64,000 bases of DNA from JAVVEH01 sp032251435 (GTDB taxonomy: Bacteria > Verrucomicrobiota > Lentisphaeria > Oligosphaerales > MVZH01), in NCBI GenBank assembly GCA_032251435.1, contig JAVVEH010000021.1:1-64000 (forward strand), written 5' to 3'. Position 1 is the first letter of the stretch. Every line of letters starts with the position of its first letter. Below, piece after piece: positions 1 to 12,088 of this stretch. Under the pieces are notes generated by a model. The model was given only the letters and a program-made list of their open reading frames with translations, searched no databases and had not been told where the DNA came from. The position numbers and the translations under genes are program-made.

Positions 1-27
1 TTGGCGTTGGATGGTTTTTTCCCGACT

Positions 28-50
28 CCCGGGGTTGAGGCAACCCCGGG
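28..50. repeat. GC-rich perfect hairpin in intergenic repeat DNA
   Basis: CCCGGGGTT and AACCCCGGG form a perfect 9-bp stem around a 5-base loop. It lies in gene-free DNA beyond the rpoC terminator. An open frame runs through it, but its composition is that of repetitive intergenic DNA and nothing supports translation. No T-tract follows, so it is not called a terminator. Confidence 0.5.
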
Positions 51-108
51 CTATATGCCACAACGCCTTTGGCGTAAAAGCTGGATCCGACCCCTCCGAC
101 CTCCGAGC

Positions 109-294
109 TCCGACCTCCGGAATCCCAAATCCGAAATTCCCTTAAATCCGACCTCCGGAATCCCAAATCCGAAATTCCCTTAAATCCGACCTCCGGAATC
201 CCAAATCCGAAATTCCCTTAAATCCGAAATTCCCTTAAATCCGAAATTCCCTTAAATCCGAAATCCGGAATCCCAAATCCGAAATTCCCTTAAA
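109..294. repeat. Tandem repeat array, 38-bp and 17-bp units
   Basis: Three head-to-tail copies of a 38-bp unit start at 109, 147 and 185. Two copies of a 17-bp unit (TCCGAAATTCCCTTAAA) follow at 223 and 240, and a diverged 38-bp copy spans 257-294. The 17-bp unit is the last 17 bases of the 38-bp unit, so the array probably grew by slippage or unequal exchange. A 17-base stretch (TAAATCCGACCTCCGGA) recurs near 42986, so the sequence is dispersed as well as tandem. No gene is seen in 1-406. Confidence 0.85.
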
Positions 295-347
295 TCCGCC
301 AGTCCTCCGCCGCTTCGCTCCAGCGCCAGCAGCTGAGTCTGGGACGC

Positions 348-381
348 AAAAAAAACGGAGCCGTCCGAAGACGGCTCCGTT
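348..381 (-). terminator. Intrinsic terminator of the rpoBC operon
   Basis: AACGGAGCCGTC (354-365) and GACGGCTCCGTT (370-381) form a perfect 12-bp stem with a 4-base loop. On the minus strand it is followed by a run of eight Ts. It sits just beyond the rpoC stop codon, where the end of the operon transcript is expected. Confidence 0.9.
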
Positions 382-406
382 ATAATGAGTGAGGCAGCAA
401 GCGGGG

Positions 407-4570
<4,164 letters not shown>

Positions 4571-4691
4571 AATAACAGCCCTCCATGTTTTAATCACTCA
4601 CATGAGTGGTTGAATGCCAATATCGACGCGGGGGCGGGATCCGGGAAGGGGAGCCGTGCTCAGCCATTCCCGAAACCGGTGGCGGTTGACC

Positions 4692-7600
4692 TTAAATCGT
4701 CACGCCACGTCCCCGCGGAGCGCGAATATCCAGACACAGGCTCTGCATTTCTTTCATTAACACATTGAAAGATTCCGGGACACCGGCCACCAAGGTATTC
4801 TCACCACGCATAATGGACTCATAGATCTTGGTCCGGCCACGCACATCGTCACTCTTGACGGTGAGCATTTCCTGAAGCGTGTAGGCGGCCCCGTACGCTT
4901 CCAAGGCCCACACTTCCATTTCACCAAACCGCTGCCCCCCATGCTGGGCTTTCCCGCCAAGCGGCTGTTGGGTCACCAGCGAGTAGGGGCCCACGGCCCG
5001 GGCGTGAATCTTGTCCACAACCATATGGTCCAGCTTCAACATGTAAATCTGTCCCACCGTCACCCGCTGGGCGAAGCGGTCACCGGTCCGGCCGTCAAAC
5101 AGAACCGTTTTCCCGTCTTTGCCGATGAAACAGTCATTCCGCATGTTGCCATCCTGGTCCTTCACGTTGCCGTCTTTGTCCATCTTCCAGCCAAGTTCCG
5201 TGGCTTTGATCCCACGGGCCTCAGTCAGCATCTCGTGAATTTTCTCTTCACTAATACCATCAAACACGGGCGTGGCGATCTTAATGCCGAGAATGTCAGC
5301 GGCCCAGCCCAAATGGGTTTCCAGCACCTGGCCCACATTCATCCGGCTGGGGACACCGAGCGGATTAAGGATAATGTCGACCGGCGTGCCGTCAGCCATG
5401 AACGGAAGATCCTCCTGCGGAACAATGCGGGCGATAATCCCTTTGTTCCCATGCCGGCCGGCGAGTTTGTCGCCGACCGAGACTTTCCGCTTGCTGGCCA
5501 CATAGACTTTCACCCGTTTCAAAATGCCGGGATCCGCCCCGTCGCCCTCTTCCAAACGGGTGATGACTTCCTCGCGCCGAAGATCAACGTCCTGAAACCG
5601 GGGAACCATGGCGTTGATGACTTCATGCACCTGCTTTTTGGCCGGGCAGTCGGGCATCTCATACACCGCGTACGACTGGGCCAGGCGTTTGAGCATCACT
5701 TTGGTGATTTTCCGGCCGGCGGGAATGATGGGCACTTCTTCCTCATCAACATGTTTGACAATGGGCACCGGTAACTTGGAACCCAGAAGAATATCCGCCA
5801 ATTTGCCAGCCAAATCCTCGACAATATCGTTCCGCTGTGACTTGAACGTGGATTCCGCGTCTTTGATCTGACGCTTGATCTCGGCTTTTGTCAACCGCGC
5901 CTTGGTGGGATCCACCCGGCGCTCAATGACGACATCCATGACAATCCCGGACGACCCGCCCGGAACATACAATGAGCTGTCTTTAACATCCGCGGCCTTC
6001 TCGCCAAAAATCGCCCGCAACAGGCGTTCTTCCGGTGCCAGTTCCGTTTCACTTTTCGGGGTGATTTTACCCACCAGAATGTCGCCGGGTTCGACCTCGG
6101 CGCCAATCCGGATGACCCCCTCGGGATCCAAGTTGCGGAGCGCCTCGTCCCCGACATTGGGAATGTCGCGGGTGATTTCTTCCGGCCCCAGTTTGGTGTC
6201 GCGGGCGGTCAACTCGAACTCATCAATATGAATGCTGGTGTAAACATCATCCTTCACCAACCGTTCACTCAAGACGATGGCGTCCTCAAAGTTGTATCCG
6301 CACCACGGCATGAAGGCGACCATGACATTGCGGCCGAGAGCCAATTCCCCCATCTCGCTGGACGCGCCATCAGCCAGCACATCGCCGACTTTCACTTTTT
6401 GTCCGGTTTTCACAATCGGAGTTTGGTTGATCACCGTCGACGCGTTGGAGCGCATAAACTTGCGCAACTGATAAACGACAACGCTCTCGGGCTCTTTGGT
6501 TTCCTCAGGCATCTTACCGTCGGCGGTGGTGATGATTCTTTCGGAGGAAACAGCGGCGACCACGCCTTTGGCGGAGGCTTGCAAGACGGTTCGTGAATCA
6601 CGGGCGACCACCGCTTCCATACCCGTGCCGACCAACGGTGAGCGGGCATCCAAAAGCGGCAACGCCTGACGTTGCATGTTGGATCCCATCAGCGCCCGGT
6701 TGGCGTCATCATGCTCCAGGAAAGGAATGAGACCGGCGGCGGCGCTCACCAATTGCAGCGGTGACACATCCATGTAATCCACGGTCTCAGCGGGCAGCTC
6801 CAAGAAATCGCCGCCGCGCCGGCATAACACCCGCGGATTGACAAAACGCCCTTTGGCGTCAATTTTCGCATTCGCCTGAGCGATCACAAACCCTTCTTCT
6901 TTGTCCGCGGTCAGGAAATCCATGTGTTTGGAAACGACCCCTTTATTCACTTTGCGGTAAGGCGTTTCAATAAATCCATATTTGTTGATCTGCCCATAAA
7001 TCGCCAGGGAGGAAATAAGCCCGATGTTCGGCCCTTCAGGGGTCTCAATCGGACACACCCGGCCGTAGTGGCTGGGATGAATATCCCGCACTTCAAAGCC
7101 CGCCCGGTCGCGGGTCAAGCCACCGGGGCCGAGAGCGCTCAAGCGGCGTTTGTTGGTCAATTCAGCCAGACAATTGGTTTGATCCATGAACTGGCTCAAC
7201 TGGTTACGGCCAAAGAAGTCACGGACCACGCTGATAAACGCTTTCGGATTAATCAGTTTCCCCGGCGTGACATCGTCAGCATCCATGTCCAGAAGGGTCA
7301 TGCGTTCGCGGACCAGCCGCTCCGTGCGCATCAACCCGGCCCGGCAATGGTTTTGCATTAATTCGCCAACGGTGCGGACACGCCGGTTGCCTAAATGGTC
7401 AATGTCATCCACCTGCCCGTTGCCGTTGCGCAGGGTCATCAGATACGTCGTGGCGCCAGTCAGGTCCGCCGCGGTCAATGTGCGTTCATCAGGGGGCAGA
7501 TCCAAGTGGAGTTTCTGGTTGATTTTATACCGCCCCACAAAGCCCAAATCATAGCGGCGCACGTCGAAAAACAGACGCTTCATCAACTGTTTGGCGCTGT

Positions 7601-8540
7601 TGACGTTTGGCGGATCGCCGGGACGCAGGCGGCGATAGATTTCTTTCAACGCCTCTTCCGTGGTCCGGGACGGGTCGCGTTGAAGGCAACGGATAAAAAA
7701 GTCGCCCGCCTCGGAGGTGTCGACAACCTTGATTTTCTTGACACCGGCCTCCTTGAGAATAGCGATGATATCCGGATTCAAGGCTTCCAGCTCATGGGCG
7801 ATCGCCTCGCCGTCGTCCGCCTGTTTGATGTCTTCAGCCAGAAAAAACGCGCTCGGATCGTCCATCTTGGAAATCTTGGACAGCGTCATGTCCTGACACC
7901 CGTAAACCGCGTCCAATAACTCAACGTTGCTTTCGGTGCCCAGCGCCCGTAAAAAGGTGCTGATCAAAAATTTGCGCCGGCGCCGACGGCGGTCAAGATA
8001 AATAAAAATCAAATCATTAATATCAAACTGGACTTCCAGCCAGGAGCCGCGGTCAGGAATGACACGGAAAGAATAGAGCGGCCGGCCGCTGGGATGCCGG
8101 GTTTTTTCAAAGCAGATCCCCGGCGCGCGGTGAAGCTGGCTGACAATGACCCGCTCCGCGCCGTTGATGACAAATGTCCCGGCGTCAGTCATAATCGGAA
8201 CATCTCCCATAAAGACCCGTTCTTCCTTGGTGTCTTTGGGAGTGGTCAGACGAAAAGTCACATACAACGGCGCCGCGAAGGTCAAGCCCTCTTTAAGGCA
8301 TTTCACGACGGGGGTCTTCGGTTCGAGCACGTCGTATTTGACGTAATCCAGAATGCACTGTTGGTCGATACTCTCAACCGGGAAAACCTCTCTGAACACA
8401 GCCTCAAGACCTTTGCTGCCATGCTCCGCGGTGTCTCCGTCAAGCTGGAAAAACTGCTCGTACGACTGGAGCTGAATCCCAATCAAATCAGGGATGTCGA
8501 GCACCTGTTTCAGTTGCCCGAAATTTTTGCGAATTTCCAT
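4692..8540 (-). CDS. rpoB: DNA-directed RNA polymerase subunit beta
   Basis: Second catalytic subunit of RNA polymerase, about 1282 residues from ATG 8540; in-frame GTG codons at 8555 and 8546 are alternatives and the start is not decisive. Conserved segments include GPGGLTRDRAGFEVRD, PIETPEGPNIGLI and the C-terminal GGQRFGEMEVWALEAYGA. In the rifampicin pocket the sequence is QLSQFMDQTNCLAELTNKRR. The residue aligned with E. coli His526 is Asn (codon at 7152-7154), and Ser522 is Ala. Asn at 526 is a known resistance substitution elsewhere. It lies between rplL and rpoC as usual, separated from rplL by a hairpin-rich spacer. Confidence 0.98.
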   Translation of the reverse strand: MEIRKNFGQLKQVLDIPDLIGIQLQSYEQFFQLDGDTAEHGSKGLEAVFREVFPVESIDQQCILDYVKYDVLEPKTPVVKCLKEGLTFAAPLYVTFRLTTPKDTKEERVFMGDVPIMTDAGTFVINGAERVIVSQLHRAPGICFEKTRHPSGRPLYSFRVIPDRGSWLEVQFDINDLIFIYLDRRRRRRKFLISTFLRALGTESNVELLDAVYGCQDMTLSKISKMDDPSAFFLAEDIKQADDGEAIAHELEALNPDIIAILKEAGVKKIKVVDTSEAGDFFIRCLQRDPSRTTEEALKEIYRRLRPGDPPNVNSAKQLMKRLFFDVRRYDLGFVGRYKINQKLHLDLPPDERTLTAADLTGATTYLMTLRNGNGQVDDIDHLGNRRVRTVGELMQNHCRAGLMRTERLVRERMTLLDMDADDVTPGKLINPKAFISVVRDFFGRNQLSQFMDQTNCLAELTNKRRLSALGPGGLTRDRAGFEVRDIHPSHYGRVCPIETPEGPNIGLISSLAIYGQINKYGFIETPYRKVNKGVVSKHMDFLTADKEEGFVIAQANAKIDAKGRFVNPRVLCRRGGDFLELPAETVDYMDVSPLQLVSAAAGLIPFLEHDDANRALMGSNMQRQALPLLDARSPLVGTGMEAVVARDSRTVLQASAKGVVAAVSSERIITTADGKMPEETKEPESVVVYQLRKFMRSNASTVINQTPIVKTGQKVKVGDVLADGASSEMGELALGRNVMVAFMPWCGYNFEDAIVLSERLVKDDVYTSIHIDEFELTARDTKLGPEEITRDIPNVGDEALRNLDPEGVIRIGAEVEPGDILVGKITPKSETELAPEERLLRAIFGEKAADVKDSSLYVPGGSSGIVMDVVIERRVDPTKARLTKAEIKRQIKDAESTFKSQRNDIVEDLAGKLADILLGSKLPVPIVKHVDEEEVPIIPAGRKITKVMLKRLAQSYAVYEMPDCPAKKQVHEVINAMVPRFQDVDLRREEVITRLEEGDGADPGILKRVKVYVASKRKVSVGDKLAGRHGNKGIIARIVPQEDLPFMADGTPVDIILNPLGVPSRMNVGQVLETHLGWAADILGIKIATPVFDGISEEKIHEMLTEARGIKATELGWKMDKDGNVKDQDGNMRNDCFIGKDGKTVLFDGRTGDRFAQRVTVGQIYMLKLDHMVVDKIHARAVGPYSLVTQQPLGGKAQHGGQRFGEMEVWALEAYGAAYTLQEMLTVKSDDVRGRTKIYESIMRGENTLVAGVPESFNVLMKEMQSLCLDIRAPRGRGVTI

Positions 8541-8602
8541 TTGCACTTGCCCCACAAAATAATGAAAATTAAACTAACAAATCGCCATGGTGGCGAACAG
8601 AA

Positions 8603-8637
8603 GGAATCGGAGGCCCGATTTACGCGCCTCCGATTCC
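8603..8637 (-). terminator. rplL-rpoB intergenic hairpin, possible attenuator
   Basis: GGAATCGGAGGC (8603-8614) and GCCTCCGATTCC (8626-8637) form a perfect 12-bp stem with an 11-base loop in the 131-base spacer between rplL and rpoB. A smaller hairpin (CGCCA/TGGCG) lies next to it at 8583-8595. The bases after the stem on the minus strand are only partly T-rich, so partial termination or an RNase processing site fits better than full termination. E. coli has an attenuator and processing site at this position. Confidence 0.55.
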
Positions 8638-8671
8638 ACAAAAAGAGTCAAGTTGAACGCGGCGTCACCGC

Positions 8672-9079
8672 TTACTTCAATTCGACACTCCCGCCAGCCG
8701 CTTCCAGCTTGGCTTTGAGCTCTTCAGCTTCGTCTTTGGACGCGCCTTCTTTAACGGGGCTGGGAGCGCCGTCAACGAGAGCTTTCGCTTCTTTAAGACC
8801 CAGACCTGTGATGGCCCGGACTTCTTTGATGACGGCGATTTTCTTGTCGCCGGCACCGGTCAGAATGACATCGAACTCGGTTTGCTCTTCGGCGGCGGCT
8901 TCACCACCACCCACGGCCGCGCCGGCGGCCGCCACAGCCACGGGAGCGGCGGCGGTGACACCCAGACGGTCTTCCAGAGCTTTGACCAAATCAGACAATT
9001 CGAGAACCGTCAGGTTCTCAATGTAGGAAATGAATGAATCCATTTCCTTAGACACTTCTACTTTAGTTTCTTCGGACAT
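8672..9079 (-). CDS. rplL: 50S ribosomal protein L7/L12
   Basis: Stalk protein of the large subunit that recruits translation GTPases; 135 residues. It has an N-terminal dimerisation helix region, an Ala/Gly-rich hinge around residues 45-65, and the conserved C-terminal domain (TGLGLKEAKALVDGAP). The start at 9079 (MSEETKVEV) is fixed by GGAGGT five bases upstream; an earlier in-frame ATG five codons upstream lacks such a site. It is downstream of rplJ and upstream of rpoB, the standard arrangement. Confidence 0.97.
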   Translation of the reverse strand: MSEETKVEVSKEMDSFISYIENLTVLELSDLVKALEDRLGVTAAAPVAVAAAGAAVGGGEAAAEEQTEFDVILTGAGDKKIAVIKEVRAITGLGLKEAKALVDGAPSPVKEGASKDEAEELKAKLEAAGGSVELK

Positions 9080-9108
9080 GTTATACCTCCGCAATGGGTT
9101 TTAAGTGC

Positions 9109-9624
9109 TTATTTCTTGCTGTCAAGATAAGCTTGTAGGACATAAACAATACTGGAGACCTTGGCGTTAAGGACACCAACCAGGTTGCGTTTCGGCGCTT
9201 CCAAAACACCCAGTAACTGGGCGTACAGAATATCCCGTGACGGCAGCTTGGCCAACGCCGCGATGTCTTTTGCCTCAAGGAGTTTGCCGCGCAGGGCGCC
9301 GCCCTTAAGTTCGACTCCATCGTGTTTTTTGGCGAAGCCGTCGAGGGCTTTCGCCACACTAACCACATCCTCACCACCGGTGATCATCGCATTGTCCCGT
9401 GTGAAAGGGAATTGATCCAAACCGCCGATCCCGGCGACTTCAGCCGCTTTGGCGGCCAAACGGTTGGGGATGACATGGCACTCGGCACCAGTCTTGGCCA
9501 GTTCGCCGCGCAATTCGCTAAAATCGGCGACTTCCAACCCCTGGTAGCTCATCATGAAGACGTGAGCAGAAGACCCCATCAGGTCACCGAGGTCTTTAAC
9601 AAGCTGTAATTTTTCCGCTCTCAT
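9109..9624 (-). CDS. rplJ: 50S ribosomal protein L10
   Basis: Base of the L7/L12 stalk, 171 residues, typical length. The N-terminal half carries the family pattern, including the Y-Q-G-L segment and a basic NRLAAKAA segment. The C-terminal helix that binds L12 dimers follows. Nine bases separate it from rplA upstream and about 30 from rplL downstream, so it belongs to the same transcript. In many bacteria L10 represses its own operon by binding the leader; no such leader can be defined here by eye. Confidence 0.96.
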   Translation of the reverse strand: MRAEKLQLVKDLGDLMGSSAHVFMMSYQGLEVADFSELRGELAKTGAECHVIPNRLAAKAAEVAGIGGLDQFPFTRDNAMITGGEDVVSVAKALDGFAKKHDGVELKGGALRGKLLEAKDIAALAKLPSRDILYAQLLGVLEAPKRNLVGVLNAKVSSIVYVLQAYLDSKK

Positions 9625-9632
9625 CTTGTCAC

Positions 9633-10328
9633 CTACGCTTTTGTTACGCTATGGGTATCAATCCGAATGCCAGGGCTCATCGTGGAACAGACGGTCAAAC
9701 TCAGGAGATAATTCCCCTTGGTTGACGCTGGCCGAGCCCGTAAAATGGCCTGGATTACGGTGTTGGCGTTCTCCATCAAATCGGCAACGGAAAACGAGCG
9801 TTTGCCCACCGGCACATGTACGCAGGCGCCGCGATCAGTACGGTATTCCACGCGCCCGGCCTTCGCCTCCCTAACCGCTGTGGCCGGATCATCGGTCACC
9901 GTTCCGGTTTTGGGGTTCGGCATGAGTCCACGCGGACCTAGCACCCGGCCCAGAGGCCGTAGATTTTTCATTGCGGCAGGTGTGGCGATCAGTGTGTCAA
10001 ACTCCAGCCATCCGCCTTTGATGCGTTCAATGAGTTCCTCAAAACCGACGGCATCAGCGCCGGCTTCTTGTGCGGCTGTGGCGGCTTCACCACTGGCGAC
10101 CACCGCGACCTTGACCTCTTTGCCTGTTCCCTTGGGCAGACTCATCGCGCCGCGGATCATCTGATCCGATTTGCGGGGGTCCACGCCCAACCGAAACGCC
10201 AGTTCGACGGTCTCGTCAAACTTGGCGGCGGGGAGGTCTTTGAGAACTTGAAGGGCTTCCTCGAGAGAGTACGCCTTGCTCCGGTCGATTTTATCGAGCC
10301 GGGCGCTGTAGAGTTTACTCTTGCTCAT
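9633..10328 (-). CDS. rplA: 50S ribosomal protein L1
   Basis: Large-subunit protein of the L1 stalk, which helps release deacylated tRNA; 231 residues. The family signature around LRPLGRVLGPRGLMPNPKTGTV is intact. Its start codon overlaps the end of rplK by four bases (ATGA), indicating translational coupling. In E. coli L1 regulates the L11-L1 mRNA. Confidence 0.97.
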   Translation of the reverse strand: MSKSKLYSARLDKIDRSKAYSLEEALQVLKDLPAAKFDETVELAFRLGVDPRKSDQMIRGAMSLPKGTGKEVKVAVVASGEAATAAQEAGADAVGFEELIERIKGGWLEFDTLIATPAAMKNLRPLGRVLGPRGLMPNPKTGTVTDDPATAVREAKAGRVEYRTDRGACVHVPVGKRSFSVADLMENANTVIQAILRARPASTKGNYLLSLTVCSTMSPGIRIDTHSVTKA

Positions 10329-10750
10329 TCAGCCACCTCAATTCCCATGCTGCGGGCAGTGCCGGCGATAACCTTCACGGCAGCGTCCTTGTCACGCGCG
10401 TTGAGATCGTCCTTTTTAATGTCGGCAATCTCTTCGAGCTGCGCCCGGGTCACCTTGCCAACCGTCTCACGGCCCGGCGCTTTCGCTCCGGACGCCAATC
10501 CCGCCGCCTTCTTAATCAGAATAGCGGCCGGAGGAGACTTGGTAATAAAGGTGAACGACCGGTCAGCATACACAGTGATAACCACGGGAATCACTGTGCC
10601 GGACTGGGCCTGCGTCGCCGCGTTGAACTGCTTGCAAAACTCCATGATGTTCACGCCTGCTTGACCCAAAGCCGGCCCGACGGGGGGGGCTGGGTTAGCG
10701 GCGCCACCAGGAATCTGCAAACGAATTTCGCTTACGACTTTCTTCGCCAT
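10325..10750 (-). CDS. rplK: 50S ribosomal protein L11
   Basis: Protein of the GTPase-associated centre, 141 residues. It begins with the typical lysine-rich stretch, then IRLQIPGGAANPAPPVGPALGQAGVNIMEFCKQFN, here quoted in part: PPVGPALGQAGVNIMEFCK is the family signature. The C-terminal rRNA-binding domain (GTARSMGIEV) is complete. It lies about 107 bases after nusG and overlaps rplA by four bases. Confidence 0.97.
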   Translation of the reverse strand: MAKKVVSEIRLQIPGGAANPAPPVGPALGQAGVNIMEFCKQFNAATQAQSGTVIPVVITVYADRSFTFITKSPPAAILIKKAAGLASGAKAPGRETVGKVTRAQLEEIADIKKDDLNARDKDAAVKVIAGTARSMGIEVAE

Positions 10751-10857
10751 AATCCCTCTTTCTTTCTTTCCAGCCTGGTTCGAAGCGGCAGGTGCCTCTC
10801 CCAGGAAGGAACGTCATGTTGTGGGATGAACTCCACACCGGAGTTTCAAACGAGCCA

Positions 10858-11421
10858 TTATGTGGCCCGCTCAACCTGCCAATACTCAACCTCGACCGGT
10901 GTGGACCGACCAAATATACTCACCGACAACCGCAGTTTGCCACGGTCCGGATCAACACTTTCAATTTCGCCCTCAAAATTCTCAAAGGCGCCGTCACGGA
11001 TGTTGACAACGTCCCCGATCTCAAAATCAATCTTGGGTTTCTCGGTCTCATCCGCCTCTTTGGCCTGGTTCATAATGTCCGACACTTCAGTGTCTGTCAG
11101 CGGCAGAGGACGGTCCCCGCCGATAAATCCAATGATGCCCTGGCTCTCTTTAATGAACGCCCAAACCTCACCGTCCACCTTCCCGTCGGCATCATATAAC
11201 GCCATGTTAACGAGAATATAGCCCGGAAAGAATTTCCGGTTCATGGTGGTTTTGCGTCCCTGACGCACCTCCGAAACCCGCTCGGTCGGCACGGCGACAT
11301 CAAACACCCGATCCGCGACGCCCTCAATCTCACGCCGTTTCATCACACTTTCCTGAACCTTGAATTCCTGGCCGGAAAGTGTTTGGACGACAAACCATTT
11401 ACCACTGTGGGTGTTTTCCAT
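10858..11421 (-). CDS. nusG: Transcription termination/antitermination factor NusG
   Basis: General elongation factor that contacts RNA polymerase and links it to Rho or the ribosome; 187 residues. The N-terminal NGN domain begins KWFVVQTLSGQEFKVQESV and contains FFPGYILVNM. The C-terminal KOW domain contains GDVVNIRDGAFENFEGEI. It follows secE and precedes rplK, the conserved secE-nusG-rplKAJL-rpoBC order. Confidence 0.97.
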   Translation of the reverse strand: MENTHSGKWFVVQTLSGQEFKVQESVMKRREIEGVADRVFDVAVPTERVSEVRQGRKTTMNRKFFPGYILVNMALYDADGKVDGEVWAFIKESQGIIGFIGGDRPLPLTDTEVSDIMNQAKEADETEKPKIDFEIGDVVNIRDGAFENFEGEIESVDPDRGKLRLSVSIFGRSTPVEVEYWQVERAT

Positions 11422-11487
11422 GACGGTTCCTGCTGATAAAACGTTATTTCGGAGGGTAATTGACCTGGGTGAAAACGCTCGGAAAAA

Positions 11488-11679
11488 TTATGTGAGAAAG
11501 CTGACGATATTCCGAATAAACAGGTCCACAACCAGCACGAATAAGCTTAAAACTAACGAAGAGGTGATGACCAGAACAGTGGATTCATACAGCTCTTCCC
11601 AGGTCGGCCATGTGCATTTACTTAGATCGGAGACAACCGCTTTGTAAAAGCCACTGATTTTTTCAAAGGGATTCCACAT
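11488..11679 (-). CDS. secE: Preprotein translocase subunit SecE
   Basis: Small inner-membrane subunit of the SecYEG channel, 63 residues. It has an amphipathic N-terminal helix containing the conserved CTWPTWEEL pattern, then one transmembrane helix (residues about 35-57). This is the short single-helix form found in most bacteria outside Enterobacteria. It lies between tRNA-Trp and nusG. Confidence 0.95.
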   Translation of the reverse strand: MWNPFEKISGFYKAVVSDLSKCTWPTWEELYESTVLVITSSLVLSLFVLVVDLFIRNIVSFLT

Positions 11680-11735
11680 CCTTGATCACCTCGAGGACAC
11701 GCGTCAAAACCCGCGTGAATTTGGTTAAGATAAAA

Positions 11736-11811
11736 TGGCAGGTGAGACAGGGGTCGAACCTGCGGCCTGCGGTTTTGGAGACCGCTGCTCTACCAACTGA
11801 GCTACTCACCT
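11736..11811 (-). tRNA. tRNA-Trp (anticodon CCA)
   Basis: 76 bases including an encoded CCA end. A perfect 7-bp acceptor stem (AGGTGAG/CTCACCT), the D-arm motif AGCTCAGTTGGTAGAGC, an anticodon loop CTCCAAA with anticodon CCA, and the T-loop GGTTCGACCCC are all visible. It sits between rpmG and secE, the conserved place for tRNA-Trp. Confidence 0.97.
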
Positions 11812-11847
11812 GCGCGCAAAATCACCGTCGCGCGAATCGACGAAAAA

Positions 11848-12000
11848 TTATTTGCGTTCCGTGTGAACTGTGTGCTTTTTGTCGTGGGGACAGTACTTCT
11901 TTTTTGAAAGCCTGCCGGTCACCGTCCGCTTGTTTTTGTCGGTGGTGTAATTACGACGTTTGCACTCAGAACATTCCAAGATAACTAGATCGCGAGCCAT
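11848..12000 (-). CDS. rpmG: 50S ribosomal protein L33
   Basis: Small zinc-ribbon type large-subunit protein, 50 residues. It contains CSECKRRNYTTDKNK and C-terminal KKYCPHDKKHTVHTE. The Cys pairs CxxC and a single C with a neighbouring His suggest the metal-binding form with one ligand changed. The start is the ATG at 12000 (MARDLVILE); the frame is open further upstream but that part is intergenic in character. It lies between tuf and tRNA-Trp, as in many bacteria. Confidence 0.95.
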   Translation of the reverse strand: MARDLVILECSECKRRNYTTDKNKRTVTGRLSKKKYCPHDKKHTVHTERK

Positions 12001-12040
12001 GTTAAAGCCCTTTACATGTTTTGAGAGCGAGGGGAGAACA

Positions 12041-12072
12041 ACGCCCTGACAGGGAAAACCCTGCCAGGGCGT
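12041..12072 (-). terminator. Hairpin downstream of tuf
   Basis: ACGCCCTGACAGGG and CCCTGCCAGGGCGT form a 14-bp stem with one mismatch and an AAAA loop, between tuf and rpmG. On the minus strand it is followed by TTGTTCTCC, a weak T-tract. It could reduce read-through so that tuf is expressed above the downstream genes. Confidence 0.6.
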
Positions 12073-12088
12073 AACAGTGTCACCCCGA

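Noticed and set aside
1..183. 60-codon frame at the left edge
   Set aside because: It lies in repeat-rich non-coding DNA with a strong hairpin and tandem repeats; the peptide has no domain character.
109..294. CRISPR array
   Set aside because: The units are contiguous without unique spacers and no cas genes are present; it is a plain tandem repeat.
4941..9026. Plus-strand frames of 277 and 310 codons opposite rpoB and the rplL region
   Set aside because: Shadows of highly conserved minus-strand genes; composition follows the third codon positions of rpoB and rplL.
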